Shown here: positions 28,044-36,329 of the stretch, piece after piece
How positions within the stretch are numbered: the first letter of the stretch is position 1
Layout: each line of letters begins with the position of its first letter
DNA from: an uncultured Vampirovibrio sp.
Lineage (GTDB): Bacteria > Cyanobacteriota > Vampirovibrionia > Gastranaerophilales > Gastranaerophilaceae
Length of the DNA stretch: 64,000 bases
Direction: 5' to 3'
Assembly (NCBI GenBank): GCA_910578465.1
Contig: CAJTPW010000004.1
Coordinates: forward strand, 1 to 64,000
The notes under the pieces: generated by a model
Database searches by the model: none
Seen by the model: only the letters and a program-made list of their open reading frames with translations
Told to the model about the DNA's origin: nothing
Program-made: the position numbers and the translations under genes

Positions 28044-28922
28044 TTAATTAAAAAATCCGGTCATCCAAACAACAGCATTTATGCCGTCGCCGACTTTTGG
28101 TTTGTATTTATCTAAAACGTGTTGTGAAGCATAAATATTGCAATAAAGATATTCATTATCATCACCGTGCTCAAGGTTTACTTTCATAACCGCAATTTTT
28201 TCGCCAAGAAACTCAACATACTCTATCTCTTCAATTTGTGTTGCTATTTCAAATTCAGAGCAGTAGTCTGTTGGAACAAACATTCTAAAATGTTCCGCAT
28301 CAATTCTATGAATAGGAGTTTCAAAATCTTTTTCTGTTTTATTCGGATTTTCTTTCAAAAATTCTTCTAAAAAATGTTTGTATGTATCACCCTCTGCCGG
28401 AAATTCCTGAACTTCCATTTTGTCTATTGTCATTGCCAAACCTGCAAGTGAAATCGTTTGTATCTTATCAAACTTAAAATTTTTATTATCTATTGCAAAA
28501 TATGGATTATGAAAATTGATGATTTTACCTAAATTAGTTTCAGCAGCCATTTCACCTTCGCCTTCAATGGCCCAAGGATATACTTCTTTTAATTTAACTT
28601 CATTATTTATGCCTATTAAAAGTGGATAAGATGAAACATATTCTTTTGATTTTTCATTTTCCTCAATTAGGCTTAGTACTGAGAATTTATTATTTTCTGG
28701 ATATTTTATACCTGCATATTGTTTATTTGTGGTTTTAAGACCTTGAAACATCACTTTCCCGTCTTGCACAACCTTTCGTAAAAAAACTAAAAATTTTTCA
28801 GATGCGCCAAAAACAGCATCCCAAATATTACCATATCCTTTTGAATGTTCACCGAAAAAATATCCGTTGTGATCTTCTGGTCTTTGAACACTCATACCTC
28901 TTACATATAATATACTAGCCAT
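28044..28922 (-). CDS. Unknown 292-aa protein in MORN operon
   Basis: A 292-aa soluble protein with AAAGGA 7-8 nt before the ATG. It begins MASILYVRGMSVQRPEDHNGYFFGEHSKGYGNIWDAVFG and ends VGDGINAVVWMTGFFN. The last 70 residues look like a small beta-barrel (YVEFLGEKIAVMKVNLEHGDDNEYLYCNIYASQ). I do not recognise the family. It starts 12 bp after the MORN-repeat gene; such pairs of MORN/YwqK-like and unknown proteins sometimes act as immunity or toxin-related genes, but nothing here proves that. Confidence 0.65.
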   Translation of the reverse strand: MASILYVRGMSVQRPEDHNGYFFGEHSKGYGNIWDAVFGASEKFLVFLRKVVQDGKVMFQGLKTTNKQYAGIKYPENNKFSVLSLIEENEKSKEYVSSYPLLIGINNEVKLKEVYPWAIEGEGEMAAETNLGKIINFHNPYFAIDNKNFKFDKIQTISLAGLAMTIDKMEVQEFPAEGDTYKHFLEEFLKENPNKTEKDFETPIHRIDAEHFRMFVPTDYCSEFEIATQIEEIEYVEFLGEKIAVMKVNLEHGDDNEYLYCNIYASQHVLDKYKPKVGDGINAVVWMTGFFN

Positions 28923-28934
28923 AATTTATCCTTT

Positions 28935-30404
28935 CTATGCTTTTTTAACATCCAAATTTTTAACACCAGTTATTCCGTCATTATTACAATAATCAATTAG
29001 CTTACCTTTACGATACAGGATTTTGTATTCAATCTCGCCAGTTTTTTCCTTATAACTAATTGAATATCCATCTCTTAAACCGTTTTTATAACTGTGCTCA
29101 TAGCTTAATTGACCACTGTTATAATAACGCTTTTCTATTTCTTGTTTTTTCCCATTTTTATATTCGCATTCTAAACGTAGTTTTCCACTATGATGATACT
29201 CTTTACAAAGCCCATGTCGTTTATCATTTTTATAGTTGTAATCATATTCAATTCTTCCATCATCATAGTACCATTTGCCATTACCACATTTTTTATCCTT
29301 ATAGTATTCTCTTTCACTTTTTATTGAACCATTTGGATAGTATACTAATTCTATTCCTGTATCTCTTGCAGGAAGTATTGCTTCAAGTGTCCCATCATCA
29401 TAATATTGATATTCCGGTGATATAAATTCTCCATTTTTTGATGTTGAAATAGCCTTAATTTTGCCATTTTTATGATAAGTTACACGTAGTCCGTGCATTT
29501 TATCATTTTTCCAATATCCTAAAAGTTCCAACTCTCCCGTTTCATAAAACTGTTTGGTTATGCTTTCTTGTTTATAATTTTTGAAATATGCCTCGTGTTT
29601 AATTTGTCCATCAGAATAATACTTAAAAGCTTGACCATTCTTTTTGTTATTTGCATACATTTCTTGTATTTCTAGATAACCTTCTGTCGGATGATAAGTG
29701 TTTTCCCATCCCTGTTTTACTCCATTAACAAAGGTCTCTTCATGCAATAATATTCCTTCTTTTGAATAGCTTTTTATAATCCCATTTAATTTATCTTTTG
29801 TATAATTTTGCTGCCAATTTATTTGTTTAGAATCCTTAAAATAGCATTTTGTCAAACCATCTTTAAGATTATTCTTATATGAAATTTCCATATACAAATA
29901 TCCTGATGGCAAATAAATTTTTACAACTCCATTTTTAGGATGTTTGTACAATGTAGGAACTATTAAACTTCCGTCTTTGTAATATAAGAGAGGAGTATCT
30001 TCATAAATATCCCCAAAATTATATCTAGAGATTTCATCTCCATCATCATAATTTAATTCAGGAATAAGCCTATAATTTAGTCCATTATTGTCTGCGAAAT
30101 GAGTTATGTCCTGACATGCTGATGCAGTATTAAACATTTCTTGTAGTTTATATAAGAAATCCGATTTGTTCTCAGCTAATAATTTAACAAACTTATTTGC
30201 TTCTTTTGCTGAAAATTCATAGATATGATCCATTACAATATGTGTACAGCAGCGATAAAAATGTGTAAATCTTATGAGCAGATTTTGTTTCTTGAATTCT
30301 GCCGTAATATATCGTGTTTCCATTTTATTATCAATACAGTAAAGCAGAATTCTATCAATTTTTTTACATTTACGATACTTTTTCATTTCAATGATTTTTG
30401 ACAT
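28935..30404 (-). CDS. MORN-repeat (YwqK antitoxin-like) protein
   Basis: A 489-aa protein. From about residue 145 to 480 it is a series of roughly 12-14 repeats of 23-24 residues of the MORN_2/YwqK type, for example YYDDGRIEYDYNYKNDKRHGL and YHHSGKLRLECEYKNGKKQ. The N-terminal 140 residues are helical and different (KYRKCKKIDRILLYCIDNK...). YwqK-like proteins are antitoxin/immunity partners in some Bacillus loci, and MORN repeats generally bind lipids or proteins. I start at the ATG at 30404, with AGAGGTG 7 nt upstream, rather than the GTG at 30413. First gene of a four-gene minus-strand operon. Confidence 0.8.
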   Translation of the reverse strand: MSKIIEMKKYRKCKKIDRILLYCIDNKMETRYITAEFKKQNLLIRFTHFYRCCTHIVMDHIYEFSAKEANKFVKLLAENKSDFLYKLQEMFNTASACQDITHFADNNGLNYRLIPELNYDDGDEISRYNFGDIYEDTPLLYYKDGSLIVPTLYKHPKNGVVKIYLPSGYLYMEISYKNNLKDGLTKCYFKDSKQINWQQNYTKDKLNGIIKSYSKEGILLHEETFVNGVKQGWENTYHPTEGYLEIQEMYANNKKNGQAFKYYSDGQIKHEAYFKNYKQESITKQFYETGELELLGYWKNDKMHGLRVTYHKNGKIKAISTSKNGEFISPEYQYYDDGTLEAILPARDTGIELVYYPNGSIKSEREYYKDKKCGNGKWYYDDGRIEYDYNYKNDKRHGLCKEYHHSGKLRLECEYKNGKKQEIEKRYYNSGQLSYEHSYKNGLRDGYSISYKEKTGEIEYKILYRKGKLIDYCNNDGITGVKNLDVKKA

Positions 30405-30449
30405 ATTTATCACCTCTTTTTACATGATTATGATAAAATATCATTGCGT

Positions 30450-30462
30450 CAAAAATGGTCGT
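30450..30462 (+). repeat. CAAAAATGG-type motif, variant copy
   Basis: CAAAAATGGTCGT matches CAAAAATGGACAT (31614, 17807) at 11 of 13 positions and lies 46 bp before the MORN operon start codon. With its flank it reads GTCAAAAATGGTC. It could be a regulator site for the minus-strand operon. Confidence 0.35.
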
Positions 30463-30486
30463 AATAAATGTGTATAAATTTAATGC

Positions 30487-31334
30487 TTAATATTTGTTTA
30501 TATATTGATCAAAGTTTAATTCTTTAGAGTCAACAGGAATATTATCTATGTTCAATTGACCAAGCAATACTGTTTTATTTTGACCATGATAATCACTACC
30601 GCCTGTAATATACAGACCATTTTTATTTGCACAGTCTTTTAAAATTCTATTTCAGAATCGGTATATCTTGAATAATAGCATTCAAGTCCCTGTATTCCGC
30701 AGTCAATCATTGTTTCTAATCTTGATAAAAACTCTTCTTTTTCCAGATGTTCTTCTCCTTCACCTCCAAGGGGATGTGCCCAAACAGGAATTCCTCCGGC
30801 AGCTTTAATGGTATTAATAGCTTCCGCACCATCAAAACGAGTATTACCTGTTTTGCATCCATCAAGGTATTTATTCATCGCTTCAATATTATTTGAAGCC
30901 AAACCTCTGTTTACTATAATATTTGCAATATGAGTCTTTACAACACTGTTTCTTGAATATAGCCAGTCTAATTCATCTTTCCTGAGTTCTATATTCCATT
31001 TGTCTTCTAAAAATTTTATTCTTGTTTCGAGTTTTATTTTGCGGAGTTGCTTTCCTTTTTCAATTAAATCAATAAGGGCTGAATTATTTTCATCTATATT
31101 GTAGCCTAAAATGTGGCATTTAACACCCCTAGTCTTACTTGTAAGTTCAATTCCGGGGATAAATTTTACATCTGTCGGTATAAGACTTCTCATTATCGAT
31201 ATCCCTGCAACGGTATCGTGGTCTGTTAATGCAAATATTTCGATATTGGCGTCAAGAACTTTTTGTAAAAGCTCTTGCGGGGTATCGCTTCCGTCTGAAT
31301 TATTCGAATGTAGGTGTAAATCAAATTTTGCCAT
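30487..31334 (-). pseudogene. PHP-domain phosphoesterase, one-base frameshift near C-terminus
   Basis: The frame from the ATG at 31334 carries PHP motifs: DLHLHSNNSDG (metal ligands H7, H9), LTDHDT (about 37-42), PGIELTS (E about 63) and WAHPLGG. It stops after YTDSEIEF at 30639. In another frame the family sequence goes on at once as LKDCANKNGLYITGGSDYHGQ, containing the last metal-binding D-x-H, and ends at 30487. The break is a T-run (minus strand TTTTA) one base short. The family includes RNase AM/YciV-type nucleases. If the base is truly missing, the protein loses a metal ligand. Confidence 0.8.
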
Positions 31335-31433
31335 AATTGTATTCTACCATAAAGATTGACCCAACTTATACCTGAATAATAAGTAAAATTCTGTTTTTAC
31401 GGTTTTATTCTATTGATGAACGGAATGAACAGT

Positions 31434-31571
31434 TTATTGTTTTCCACATTCTTCATCACACCATTTGTTAAATTCCTCATCATATTTTGCATCAACTTCA
31501 TCATCATCTGGTTCATAATCCCAACATCTTTTGTAAGCTGCTTCTAAAAATTTTCTTTCTTCATCTGTCAT
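31434..31571 (-). CDS. Small acidic protein (45 aa), unknown
   Basis: A 45-aa frame with a good ribosome site (AAAGGCGG, 7 nt before the ATG at 31571). It reads MTDEERKFLEAAYKRCWDY and continues with an Asp/Glu-rich stretch (PDDDEVDAKYDEEF), ending CDEECGKQ. Very acidic, with three cysteines. It is divergent from the WYL regulator, 98 bp away. Acidic small proteins next to defence regulators can be anti-DNA-binding mimics, but this is only a thought. Confidence 0.55.
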   Translation of the reverse strand: MTDEERKFLEAAYKRCWDYEPDDDEVDAKYDEEFNKWCDEECGKQ

Positions 31572-31613
31572 AATTAACCGCCTTTCTATTTATATAATAA
31601 ATTACTATTACGA

Positions 31614-31626
31614 CAAAAATGGACAT
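31614..31626 (+). promoter_or_regulatory. CAAAAATGGACAT motif in WYL promoter
   Basis: Second exact copy of the 13-bp motif (first at 17807). It lies 44 bp before the TTG start of the WYL regulator and between this gene and the divergent 45-aa gene. Such a position fits autoregulation by the WYL protein. Confidence 0.4.
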
Positions 31627-31669
31627 ACTGTAAAAATGATGTTAAAATAAATTATAAAAGGAGCGATGT

Positions 31670-32632
31670 TTGCAAGATAAGCCAAGATATTCAAGAGTTT
31701 CAGACATTTTAGATTTAGCAATTTTCATGTCTTCAAAGTTGCAAGGCATAACTATTAATGAAATAGCAGAAAGGTATCAGGTTTCAAGAAGAACTGCAGA
31801 ACGTATGCGAGACAGCTTAACTTGTATATTTCCACAAGTTGATGAAATTGAAACTGACGATACGCAAAAGCACTGGGGTTTTATAAACTATTCAATATCC
31901 CAATTTGTTAACTTTACACCTAAAGAACTTGCTAATATCGAACAATGCCAACGCAGAACCACTAATAAAGAAATGAAGGAAGAACTCGGCAAAACCGTAG
32001 AAAAGATTAAGGCTTTTAACCGCAAGCACGCCACTTCCGTTGAGAACAATATTGAACTTTATATGCAAACAGAAGGCTATGCCGTTCGCCAAATGCCGCA
32101 GTATAAAATAAGTCTTGATACTCTTGAAATCATTCGTGATGCTGTTCAGCATTCAAAAGTCGTTACCGGAATTTATCACGACAAAAAACGCACAATTGAA
32201 CCATTAGGTATGATTTACGGCGAAAAGATTTATCTTGTTGCTCGTGAAAAAGCAAAAGGGAATGGAATTTATAACTACTTGCTACACAAGTTTCAAGACC
32301 TAAAACTAACCGACAAAACATTTGATAAAGGCGATTTTGATTTGCAAGCATACACAAATTTATCTTTCGGAGTTTATCATGGAGAAGTTTTGGATGTTAA
32401 ATTATCATTTACTCCTGATTTAGCAGAAGAAGCAAGTAAATTTAATTTTCACCCAACGCAAAAGGGTAAATTTGAAAAAGACGGAAGCTATGTATTAACA
32501 TTCAAAGCAAGCGGAAGTAAAGAGATTATATGGCATGTATTCAAATGGGGTGCGGGATGTAAAATCATATCACCCAAATCACTTCAGACAGAGTATAAAA
32601 AATATCTGGAAGAAAACTTGAAAAACTATTAA
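31670..32632 (+). CDS. WYL-domain transcriptional regulator (HTH-WYL-WCX)
   Basis: A 320-aa regulator. Residues 8-60 are an HTH of the YafY/DeoR type (GITINEIAERYQVSRRTAERMRDSL). About 140-230 hold the WYL fold (VVTGIYHDKKRTIEPLGMIYGEKIYLVAREKA), where the W-Y-L positions are partly replaced. The C-terminus (about 240-320) is a WCX-type cap. WYL proteins bind nucleic-acid or nucleotide ligands and often control defence genes, as in BrxR/CapW. The start is TTG (31670) with AAGGAG 7 nt upstream; the nearby ATG (31666) hits a stop after four codons. It is convergent with the transposition module, 9 bp apart. Confidence 0.85.
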   Translation: MQDKPRYSRVSDILDLAIFMSSKLQGITINEIAERYQVSRRTAERMRDSLTCIFPQVDEIETDDTQKHWGFINYSISQFVNFTPKELANIEQCQRRTTNKEMKEELGKTVEKIKAFNRKHATSVENNIELYMQTEGYAVRQMPQYKISLDTLEIIRDAVQHSKVVTGIYHDKKRTIEPLGMIYGEKIYLVAREKAKGNGIYNYLLHKFQDLKLTDKTFDKGDFDLQAYTNLSFGVYHGEVLDVKLSFTPDLAEEASKFNFHPTQKGKFEKDGSYVLTFKASGSKEIIWHVFKWGAGCKIISPKSLQTEYKKYLEENLKNY

Positions 32633-32641
32633 ATTAGAATA

Positions 32642-33043
32642 TTATTCAATCCCAAATAGCTCTTTCTCTATTTGTTTAAAATGCTCCGGTGATAGTGTTT
32701 TTGGTTTTTGATTTTGTTTTTGAACGGTAATTTGTTGTTTAACCTGCGGTAAATTTTTCAAAATATTCATCAGCGAATACATTTCTGCCTGCGGAGTTTG
32801 TTGGTTATTGTCAATATCATTTGAAATGTTCTCCATAATTTTTTGTGCAAAATTTAGCAGTTCACGATTAAATAATTCTTGTTCTCTGCCTTTTTCAAAC
32901 TTCTTTTTATCCCATTCAAACTCCTTCTTCCAATAAAATAAAGTCCTGCGCGAAAGGTCAAATTTCGCCCTAATCACATCAAGCGGTTGTTTTTCACAAA
33001 CATACAAATGCTCTGCCTGTTTTAATTTATCTAATTTTGTCAT
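32642..33043 (-). CDS. HTH protein of Mu-like transposition module
   Basis: A 133-aa protein. Residues 10-45 form a helix-turn-helix (AEHLYVCEKQPLDVIRAKFDLSRRTLFYWKKEFEW) like the DNA-binding end of phage small-terminase/DUF1804-type proteins. The remainder is polar and helical with many glutamines. It is the last gene of a four-gene minus-strand module: MuA, MuB, orphan core-binding protein, this gene. Spacings are 7-9 bp or overlaps, which indicates one operon. It may help in target or end binding. Confidence 0.7.
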   Translation of the reverse strand: MTKLDKLKQAEHLYVCEKQPLDVIRAKFDLSRRTLFYWKKEFEWDKKKFEKGREQELFNRELLNFAQKIMENISNDIDNNQQTPQAEMYSLMNILKNLPQVKQQITVQKQNQKPKTLSPEHFKQIEKELFGIE

Positions 33044-33052
33044 AGTATCTCC

Positions 33053-33562
33053 TTATTTACCCATTGAATTTCTAACACCAAAATACGGATTATATTTAAT
33101 ATAGCCTTCAAAAAATGCGTACTTCATAATGCTTCCGACAAGCGTTACTCCGTTACTTGCGGTTTTGGGCTTATATTTCGATTTCATTACAGTCATAAAA
33201 TCTATAAGCATTTCATAAGTTATTTCATCAATATATTTTTCACCAAAATATGGCAGAATGTTATATTTGAGTTGGTATCGGTAACCTTTATACGTTGAAT
33301 AGGTCAAATCTCTGTTGTTTAAATAATACAAAGCTATATCTTTAAATAAAATCTTCTTATTTTTATATATTTTGGGTTTTGCAATAAATTCAAAAGTTTG
33401 TGCTTGCTCCGCTTCTTTGTATTTATACAATCCTTGTTCAAATACCAATTTACCCTCGTTCAAAAGACGTTCAAGTTCTGTTTTACAATCGCATTCCGCA
33501 ATCATTTCTATTTCATCAATAGTAAATTCTTTTAGGTGTCGTGCCAACTTTTCTATGTTCAT
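33053..33562 (-). CDS. Core-binding (SAM-like) integrase fragment-like protein without catalytic domain
   Basis: A 169-aa protein. Residues 70-165 match the N-terminal core-binding domain of tyrosine recombinases (ILFKDIALYYLNNRDLTYSTYKGYRYQLKYNILPYFGEKYIDEITYEMLIDFM). It ends NPYFGVRNSMGK just where the catalytic domain (R..H-x-x-R..Y) would start. I see no lost catalytic frame downstream, because the next gene begins 9 bp later. It is therefore either a stable domain co-opted by the transposition module or the product of an old truncation. It overlaps the MuB-like gene by 4 bp. Confidence 0.7.
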   Translation of the reverse strand: MNIEKLARHLKEFTIDEIEMIAECDCKTELERLLNEGKLVFEQGLYKYKEAEQAQTFEFIAKPKIYKNKKILFKDIALYYLNNRDLTYSTYKGYRYQLKYNILPYFGEKYIDEITYEMLIDFMTVMKSKYKPKTASNGVTLVGSIMKYAFFEGYIKYNPYFGVRNSMGK

Positions 33563-34239
33563 AATATTTGACTTATGACCTCCATATTTATTTCTGTTAA
33601 ATTATTGTCTTTTGAAAATATTTCCATTTGGTTTATCAGTTGAACAATTTGCCTGAATCCGTTAATTTTTGAATGCATGTATTCAATCGCATCTGGAGTA
33701 AATGGAATCTCCGAAAGTTGTCCGATTATTTGCGATAAATCATTTACTCCAAAAGTTTCAAATTTTAAAATCTCTGAAAATCGGTCATAAAGATGTTTAT
33801 ATCTTTCAAGTTTCCTGTGAGCAAATCCCATTCCGATAAAGATTATCGGACAATCTGTTTCATCGTGGATATCTCTGAGGGTTTCAATGGTTTTATAGTT
33901 ATTCATCAGATAATCAATTTCATCAATAAAAATTACCTGCGGATTTTGTTTTAGCTTTTCAACCACAATATTAAAATTATCCGAAGTCAGAAATCTTGGT
34001 ATTTCATCAAGTTCCTTAACAATTTCTTCAAGCAGCCATCTCCCTGTCATAAGGTTTGATGCTCTTAAACAAATTCCGTCATATTTACAAGATAACCATA
34101 AAGCTGTTTGGGATTTACCTAATCCGGGTTCGCCATAAACTAATCCCATTTTAGGAATATTTTTCGGTTTGTTAATCAGATTTTCAACAAGTCCGATAAA
34201 GTTTTTCACATTTTGAGTTTTTACAAAAATCTTATTCAT
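33559..34239 (-). CDS. MuB-like AAA ATPase, transposition target activator
   Basis: A 226-aa ATPase. Walker A is GEPGLGKSQTA (about 36-46), Walker B is VIFIDEID (about 96-103), and a sensor-type FIGMG follows. Size and order match MuB/TniB proteins, which bind DNA and present target sites to the transposase. The start overlaps the transposase end by 8 bp, so it is translationally coupled. Its partner is the DDE transposase directly upstream. Confidence 0.88.
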   Translation of the reverse strand: MNKIFVKTQNVKNFIGLVENLINKPKNIPKMGLVYGEPGLGKSQTALWLSCKYDGICLRASNLMTGRWLLEEIVKELDEIPRFLTSDNFNIVVEKLKQNPQVIFIDEIDYLMNNYKTIETLRDIHDETDCPIIFIGMGFAHRKLERYKHLYDRFSEILKFETFGVNDLSQIIGQLSEIPFTPDAIEYMHSKINGFRQIVQLINQMEIFSKDNNLTEINMEVISQIL

Positions 34240-35926
34240 ATAACAGCCTGTACTCCTTTGTTTTTCTGAATTCCGTTATCCAAGAATTATTCGGATCATG
34301 TGCAACTAAATACTCATATTTTTCTGAATTATTTTTGAACAGCGTTTGAACCCTTTTTGAATCAGCTTTGAACAGGGGTTGAATTTCAGTAGGCTCTATC
34401 TGTGTTTCAAGTAGTTTTATATCTTCCGTTTCCAAATATTTTTTAACAGATTCAACAGTTTTCTTTTTTAACTGGCGCTGACGTACAATTTTTTGCTTGT
34501 AATCCTCATAATCTTTAACATCACCTAATAGCTTTGCCATAGGGTGTGTTTCTGTTACTCGTCCTGCAGTGCATAAATATTCGCCTTTTAGGGTGTAAAC
34601 TTTGATACTTGTCAGGTCAAAAAGATTGTATTTAATCAAAACTTTGCTTTTAAATCCATATAATCTCTCATCAAAATAATCACAATTCAAGAATCTTATG
34701 CCATTCCGCTGAATTGTTTTGACTTCCGTTGCAAGCATCAAATCATCAAGGATATTTATATCAATATTCTGTCTTTTTCTTTCGGATAAAACTTCCGCTA
34801 TTGTTTTATCCGGAGCATTCGGACAGGGTTGGGAATTTTTGAAACTCAGCCACATATCAATCATTTTTATTGTTTCTTCAATTGTTGGAATAAAATCGTT
34901 ATGAAGGTTTTTATGGAATTTTTCATTTCTCATCATATAAGCAGGCTTGTCTTGGATGTTGCTCCCGATATAACTTGGGAGTAATTTTTCAAATCCTTCC
35001 TGAAATTCTTTGAAAAACCTTTCTATTACTTTCGCTCGGGCGTTATATGGTCTCGCAAAAACTGTTTCTATACCGAGTTTTGAATACAATCCCTGAAAAC
35101 CTAATTCAGAAAAACCTTTATTATCAGTAAAATATTTTGCCCTGAACGCTCTGCCGTTATCCTGATAAACAACTTTTGGTATCATATCAAGATTGATTAT
35201 GGAGTGTCTGAGAGCTGATGCGATACACTGTATATTTTCTTCAAGCATAATCTCATAACCTACGAGAGCTGTTGATTTCCAATCCAAAAATCCGACAAGT
35301 GTTGCTCTGCAGGGTTTGCCTGTAAACGGATTAATAACCTGAAACGCTAATTTATGCCCGTCTGCGACTAGAATATCTCCGACTTCAAGCAGACTTGCAT
35401 CACGTTTTATGTATAGTTCTACTTTATCCGATAATGCTTTTTCTCCGTCACGAGCAAGAACCCATTTGTCGTAATTGTTATCTTTGAACCATTTTGCATA
35501 ACGTCTGAATGTAATATCTGCCGGAATAAAATTTTGTCCTTGTTCTTTTAATCTATATTTCGTTAATGCGATTGCTTTCCCACTTGATAACCTATTCGGA
35601 TGCAGAAGCAAGTTCATAAATATTTTTATTTCATTATCATTTAATACAGTTCTGTAATCATCAACACTACTATATTTATATTGCGGCAAAAGCTTTGTAA
35701 AATCTTCCGTTCCGTTTAACATTGCAAGCCAGCGATGCAAACTTCCTCGAGAAATTTTTCCTAAAATCTCAAACAAGTATGAATTTGAAGTGTTATGCAA
35801 TTTCACAAAATCATAATCAGCTTGAAGTTTGTTTTGAGATTGTTTTCTAAACTCAAGCCACTTGTGAACAACATCTAATCTTGCAAGTGCTATTTGTTTA
35901 CATTTTTCTGGAGTAAATTCTGCCAT
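34232..35926 (-). CDS. MuA-type DDE transposase
   Basis: A 564-aa transposase from the ATG at 35926 (AAAGGAG 9 nt upstream). An N-terminal HTH region (1-110) precedes the integrase core: ILVADGHK with D189, YQDNGRAF with D256 and KVIERFFKEF with E302, the DDE triad of the Mu/rve family. A beta-barrel region (Mu-C type, about 370-450) and a C-terminal basic tail follow, where a MuB contact is usual. With MuB it should carry out strand transfer of the element. The 10-bp-phased TTGCACTT repeats 110 bp upstream are likely binding sites at one end. Confidence 0.9.
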   Translation of the reverse strand: MAEFTPEKCKQIALARLDVVHKWLEFRKQSQNKLQADYDFVKLHNTSNSYLFEILGKISRGSLHRWLAMLNGTEDFTKLLPQYKYSSVDDYRTVLNDNEIKIFMNLLLHPNRLSSGKAIALTKYRLKEQGQNFIPADITFRRYAKWFKDNNYDKWVLARDGEKALSDKVELYIKRDASLLEVGDILVADGHKLAFQVINPFTGKPCRATLVGFLDWKSTALVGYEIMLEENIQCIASALRHSIINLDMIPKVVYQDNGRAFRAKYFTDNKGFSELGFQGLYSKLGIETVFARPYNARAKVIERFFKEFQEGFEKLLPSYIGSNIQDKPAYMMRNEKFHKNLHNDFIPTIEETIKMIDMWLSFKNSQPCPNAPDKTIAEVLSERKRQNIDINILDDLMLATEVKTIQRNGIRFLNCDYFDERLYGFKSKVLIKYNLFDLTSIKVYTLKGEYLCTAGRVTETHPMAKLLGDVKDYEDYKQKIVRQRQLKKKTVESVKKYLETEDIKLLETQIEPTEIQPLFKADSKRVQTLFKNNSEKYEYLVAHDPNNSWITEFRKTKEYRLLYE

Positions 35927-36038
35927 GCGTATGCTCCTTTGCATACACATTAATCGCTCTTGTTCACAGAAACATCAAGTCCTAAATCTCAATTTCAGAG
36001 ACAAAAAGACACATATCAAAATGCAAGATAACTTATTT

Positions 36039-36163
36039 TTGCACTTTATTGCACTTATTTGCACTTGCTAAAAATCAAATACAAAGCGGGATAGACCCTG
36101 AAACAAGTTCAGGGTGACAAGTTTTTAGTGCAAAAGAGTGCAAAAATTGGGACAAAAGTGCAA
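36039..36163. repeat. Transposon-end-like array of TTGCACTT boxes
   Basis: TTGCACTT is found at 36039, 36049 and 36059, exactly 10 bp apart. After a 60-bp spacer the reverse AGTGCAA is found at 36127, 36137 and 36157, steps of 10 and 20 bp. All boxes share helical phase, as for repeated transposase sites at the end of a Mu/Tn7-like element. The other end with the same boxes was not found in this window. Confidence 0.6.
36095..36115. repeat. Hairpin repeat ACCCTGAA-N5-TTCAGGGT
   Basis: An 8-bp perfect inverted repeat with a 5-nt loop, flanked by GCGGGATAG and GACAAG. Sequences of this kind are known as dispersed repeats in several bacterial genomes. Only one copy occurs in this window. Confidence 0.5.
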
Positions 36164-36329
36164 GAATAGTCCGGCAAATCTCTACACTATAAACCTGCCT
36201 TAAACTCCCAGCAACTCGGCATCATAGCCAATATAAACGCATCCAAAGTGTCCTGAAAACCTATACCCGCACAGTGTGCGAAAATTCTGTATTAAAAACG
36301 GCGCTATTGCACTATATACTTATTAAATC

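Larger units (their letters stand above)
35951..36329. other. 379-bp non-coding stretch between transposase and ssrA
   Basis: No gene is present. It holds the phased TTGCACTT/AGTGCAA repeats (36039-36163), a dispersed-repeat-like hairpin (36095-36115) and about 160 bp of unmarked sequence up to the ssrA 3' end. The island boundary should lie within it. Confidence 0.6.

Noticed and set aside
36039..36163. CRISPR-like array
   Set aside because: The repeated units are only 8 bp with 10-bp steps and inverted halves, which fits protein-binding sites and not repeat-spacer structure. No cas genes are present.
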